DNA from: AC-51 sp036265325 | Lineage (GTDB): Bacteria > Actinomycetota > UBA4738 > HRBIN12 | Direction: 5' to 3' | NCBI GenBank assembly: GCA_036265325.1 | Contig: DATAPH010000005.1 | Coordinates: 1 to 7,389 of the forward strand | DNA: 7,389 bases | In this document: piece by piece, positions 4,890 through 7,389 of the stretch | Layout: each line of letters opens with the position of its first letter | Position numbering within the stretch: the stretch's first letter is position 1 | Program-made: the position numbers and the translations under genes | Notes under the pieces: model-generated | Seen by the model: the letters and a program-made list of their open reading frames with translations, nothing else | Databases searched by the model: none | Told to the model about the DNA's origin: nothing

Positions 4890-7003
4890 GGGTTCACGAG
4901 CTTGCCAAAGAGCTCGGCGTGACCAGCAAGGAACTGCTGGCATCGCTGGCCGACATGGGTGTGGCGGGGAAATCCGCCTCGTCCAGCGTGCCCGAAGACA
5001 TGGTGCCGCGTCTGCGCGCATCGGGGGGCAAGGCCACCGCCGCGCCGGCCAAGCCACGCGAGGTGCTGGAGCCGCCGCCGCAGCCTCGCAAGCCTCGTGC
5101 CAAGTCCAAGCCGAAGGCCGCCGCCGAGCCGGCCGCGGCGAAGGCGCCTGTCCCGGCCGCGCCCACGACGCCGCCGCCGCCCACCGAGCCGAAGCAAGCG
5201 CCCAAGCAACGCCGCCGGCCGGAGCCGGCCGCTCCCGTGATCCCGTCGGGCCCGGTGTTGCAGGTGATCCACGGCGCGACGCCGCAGACCATCGCGGAGA
5301 AGACCGACCGCTCGCCGGCCGAGATCGTGAAGATCCTCTTCATGGCGGGCGACATGGCGACGGCCACGACGTCGCTCGCCGACGAGCAGATCGAGTTGAT
5401 CTCGGCCGAGCTCGGGTACACCGCTGAGATCGTCGGGCTCGAGGACCAGCTCAAGGGCGAGGAGGCTGTCGACGACGTCGACGTCGACCAGCTCGTCGCG
5501 CGCGCCCCCGTCGTCACGATCATGGGCCACGTCGACCACGGCAAGACCAAGCTCCTGGACGCGATCCGCTCGACCGATGTCGTCGCGGACGAGTTCGGCG
5601 GGATCACGCAGCACATCGGCGCGTACCAGGCGCACGTGGGCTCGCGCGAGATCACGTTCATCGACACGCCGGGCCACGAGGCGTTCACTGCGATGCGAGC
5701 CCGTGGCGCGAGCGTCACCGATATCGCCGTGCTCGTCGTCGCGGCCGATGACGGCGTGATGCCGCAGACCGTCGAGGCGCTCGACCACGCGAAGGCTGCG
5801 AACGTCCCGATCGTCGTTGCGGTCAACAAGATCGATAAGGACGAGGCGGACCCGAACCGCGTCCGCACGCAGCTGGTCGAGCGCGGGGTCGTCCCATCGG
5901 AGTGGGGCGGCGACTTCGAGTTCGTCGACGTCTCGGCGAAGGCCAACCTCAACCTCGACACCCTGCTCGACACGCTGCTCGTCGTGGCGGACCTCGCCGA
6001 CCTGAAGGGCGACCCGAGCGGGCTCGCCCGCGGGACCGTCCTCGAAGCGCACCTGGACCGAGGCCGTGGTCCGGTTGCGACCGTGCTCGTGCAGAAGGGT
6101 TCGTTGGAGGTCGGCGACGCGCTCATCGCGGGGACCGCCTACTGCCGGATCCGCGCGATGCAGGACGAGAACGGAAAGGCCGTCGACTTCGCCGGGCCGT
6201 CCAAGCCGGTGCAGATCCTCGGTTGGAGCCACGTGCCGAGCGCGGGTGACGACTTCCGTGAGGTCGAGGACGAGCGTGAGGCCCGTCACATCGCGGAGGA
6301 GCGCGAGGCGAAGTCGCGGCAGGCCGAGCTCGTCACTGCCAGGCGCGCGACGCTCCAGGACCTCCTGCGGCGCACGGGTTCCGACGCCATCACCGACCTG
6401 AATATCATCGTGAAGGCCGACGTCCAGGGGTCGGTCCAGGCGCTTGAGGACTCCCTATTGAAGCTGCCGCAGGATGAGGTGCGCGTGAACATCGTGCGCG
6501 CCGGCGCGGGGGGGATCACCGAGAACGACGTGACCCTCGCCATGGCCTCCGACGCGATCATCGTCGGCTTCAACGTGCGTCCCTCGGCGGGTGCGCGTGA
6601 GCTCGCGGAGAGGGAAGGCGTCGACATCCGCACCTACCGGGTGATCTACGACGCGATCGACGACATCAAGTCGGCGTTGTCGGGCCTCTTGAAGCCCGAA
6701 GAGCGCGAGCGGATCCTCGGCGAGGCCGAGGTTCGCGAGATCTTCCGGGTACCGAAGCTCGGCGTGATCGCCGGCAGCTACGTGCGTTCGGGCGCGATCC
6801 GGCGGAACTCCCGTGCGCGCTTGGTGCGCGACGGCGTCGTCGTGTACGACGGCAAGATCGCGTCGCTTCGCCGATTCAAGGACGACGTCGGCGAGGTGCG
6901 TGACGGCTACGAGTGCGGGATCGGGCTGGAGAACTACCAAGACCTCAAGGACGGCGACATCGTCGAGGCCTACGAAGTCGAAGAGGTCGCCCGCAGCATC
7001 TAG
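4886..7003 (+). CDS. infB: Translation initiation factor IF-2
   Basis: IF-2 is the GTPase that places initiator fMet-tRNA on the 30S subunit and promotes 50S joining. The 705 residues begin with an IF2 N-terminal domain (VHELAKELGVTSKELL, residues 3-18). A Pro/Ala/Lys/Arg-rich linker covers about 48-120, and a second IF2_N-like domain about 125-185. The G domain has all its motifs: GHVDHGKT at 214-221, GGIT at 238-241, DTPGH at 260-264, NKID at 314-317 and SAK at 350-352. Domain II follows, starting near GTVLEAHLDRGRGPVATVL (383-401), then domain III (about 505-600) and the C-terminal tRNA-binding domain (about 615-700). It is nearer Bacillus IF-2 in length than the long Streptomyces forms because the linker is short. 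The GTG start overlaps the ylxR stop and has AAGGAA (4875-4880) 5 nt upstream. Confidence 0.97.
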   Translation: MRVHELAKELGVTSKELLASLADMGVAGKSASSSVPEDMVPRLRASGGKATAAPAKPREVLEPPPQPRKPRAKSKPKAAAEPAAAKAPVPAAPTTPPPPTEPKQAPKQRRRPEPAAPVIPSGPVLQVIHGATPQTIAEKTDRSPAEIVKILFMAGDMATATTSLADEQIELISAELGYTAEIVGLEDQLKGEEAVDDVDVDQLVARAPVVTIMGHVDHGKTKLLDAIRSTDVVADEFGGITQHIGAYQAHVGSREITFIDTPGHEAFTAMRARGASVTDIAVLVVAADDGVMPQTVEALDHAKAANVPIVVAVNKIDKDEADPNRVRTQLVERGVVPSEWGGDFEFVDVSAKANLNLDTLLDTLLVVADLADLKGDPSGLARGTVLEAHLDRGRGPVATVLVQKGSLEVGDALIAGTAYCRIRAMQDENGKAVDFAGPSKPVQILGWSHVPSAGDDFREVEDEREARHIAEEREAKSRQAELVTARRATLQDLLRRTGSDAITDLNIIVKADVQGSVQALEDSLLKLPQDEVRVNIVRAGAGGITENDVTLAMASDAIIVGFNVRPSAGARELAEREGVDIRTYRVIYDAIDDIKSALSGLLKPEERERILGEAEVREIFRVPKLGVIAGSYVRSGAIRRNSRARLVRDGVVVYDGKIASLRRFKDDVGEVRDGYECGIGLENYQDLKDGDIVEAYEVEEVARSI

Positions 7004-7007
7004 CGCC

Positions 7008-7304
7008 GTGGTCGTCGCAGTGGAGCGGTTCGACCTGCGGATACCAGGGGCACGTTCGCTCAAGGAGAAGCGCCACGTCGTCAAAGGCCTGACGGCGGTC
7101 CTGCGGCAAACGTTCGAGGTGAGCGTCGCCGAGGTCGACCATCAGGACCTGTGGCAGCGGGCGACGATCGCGGTCGCGGCGGTCGGCCCCGATCAGCACC
7201 ACCTCCGCCGGGTGATGCAGGCTGTGGGGAAGCGTGTCGACGCCTGGATCGAGGTTGAGGTGATCGAACGCGATCTTGAGCTGTGGTGGCCGGACGACGA
7301 ATAG
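7008..7304 (+). CDS. DUF503 (YlxP-like) family protein
   Basis: The 98-residue product has the DUF503 pattern. The N-terminus VVAVERFDLRIPGARSLKEK is followed by RHVVKGL, the conserved SLKEKR motif, then FEVSVAEVDHQDLWQRATIAV and a C-terminal half typical of the family (IEVEVIERDLELWW). The GTG at 7008 gives the expected N-terminus. A second in-frame GTG at 7020 would drop four residues of the first strand. The gene starts 4 bp after the infB stop and has no clear Shine-Dalgarno sequence, so translation probably depends on infB. The family is a small alpha/beta protein with no established biochemical role. The position between infB and rbfA matches ylxP in Bacillus and many actinobacteria and suggests a ribosome-related task. 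Confidence 0.92.
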   Translation: MVVAVERFDLRIPGARSLKEKRHVVKGLTAVLRQTFEVSVAEVDHQDLWQRATIAVAAVGPDQHHLRRVMQAVGKRVDAWIEVEVIERDLELWWPDDE

Positions 7305-7336
7305 TTCACGGTCTGAGGAGACCTGCGGCGCGCCGG

Positions 7337-7342
7337 TACCCT
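7337..7342 (+). promoter_or_regulatory. Putative -10 box for leaderless rbfA transcription
   Basis: TACCCT fits the actinobacterial TANNNT -10 pattern and ends 6 nt before the ATG at 7349, the spacing expected when transcription begins at the start codon itself. A weak -35-like CTGAGG (7313-7318) lies 18 nt upstream. The 44-bp gap here is the only gap longer than 4 bp within the operon, which makes an internal promoter more plausible. The motif is short and could occur by chance. Confidence 0.4.
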
Positions 7343-7348
7343 GGAGAC

Positions 7349-7389
7349 ATGCCACAGGGACCACGCACCGACCGCGTAGGAGAGGAGTT
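7349..7389 (+). CDS. rbfA: Probable ribosome-binding factor A, N-terminus only
   Basis: Thirteen full codons are present (MPQGPRTDRVGEE), cut by the right edge. The RTDRVGEE stretch resembles the RbfA N-terminus, which usually has an Arg-x-x-Arg-Val element leading into the first helix. rbfA normally follows infB (and ylxP) in this operon. RbfA is a small KH-type 30S assembly factor that acts on 16S rRNA. GGAG (7343-7346) is only 2 nt from the ATG, too close for an ideal Shine-Dalgarno, so leaderless initiation is a reasonable alternative. The identity rests mainly on gene order. Confidence 0.6.
   Translation, partial: MPQGPRTDRVGEE

Noticed and set aside
5040..5240. Repetitive GCC/CCG/AAG-rich stretch as a possible repeat element
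   Set aside because: It encodes the Pro/Ala/Lys linker normally found in IF-2 and has no regular repeat unit.
4754..6289. 511-codon minus-strand frame opposite ylxR/infB
   Set aside because: Low-complexity Arg/Asp/Leu-rich shadow of infB, including Gly/Arg runs opposite the Pro/Ala linker.
7310..7323. GGTCT-GAGG-AGACC hairpin after the DUF503 gene
   Set aside because: A 5-bp stem without a T-run is too weak for a terminator inside an operon.

Overview
This is a GC-rich window with dense, high-GC coding and frequent GTG starts. The NusA is short (350 aa, ending after the second KH domain), ylxR sits directly before infB with no L7Ae-like gene between them, and TANNNT-type -10 boxes are visible. 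Together these suggest an actinobacterium or a related high-GC lineage. I cannot place it more finely from sequence alone.

Layout. (1) Bases 3-713, plus strand: the 3' part of a gene for a conserved protein of unknown function, cut by the left edge. (2) Bases 718-2759, minus strand: trpG and trpE, the two subunits of anthranilate synthase, joined by an ATGA stop/start overlap. trpG ends 4 bp from the convergent gene of region 1, so the trp unit here has only two genes. (3) Bases 2760-3088: a divergent intergenic region that is the most interesting part of the window. On the minus strand it holds a short leader ORF with three tandem Trp codons, followed by two mutually exclusive RNA pairings. 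This is the layout of a ribosome-mediated tryptophan attenuator. On the plus strand it holds a good -10 box and a terminator-like hairpin just before the rimP ribosome binding site. (4) Bases 3089 to the right edge, plus strand: rimP, nusA, ylxR, infB, a DUF503 (ylxP-like) gene and the first codons of a gene that is probably rbfA. This is the classic ribosome maturation / transcription elongation / translation initiation operon, packed with overlapping or nearly abutting starts and stops.

How it works together. TrpE and TrpG convert chorismate to anthranilate, and their transcription appears to be set by the rate of translation through Trp codons in the leader. The operon on the other side makes proteins for 30S maturation (RimP, RbfA), transcription elongation and termination (NusA) and initiation (IF2). 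Its leader hairpin may provide feedback, since NusA acts on such hairpins. A second promoter just before rbfA, placed to give a leaderless mRNA, may allow that gene to be expressed separately.

I found no mobile elements, CRISPR arrays, tRNA or rRNA genes. The long reading frames opposite trpE, rimP/nusA and infB are byproducts of high GC content.
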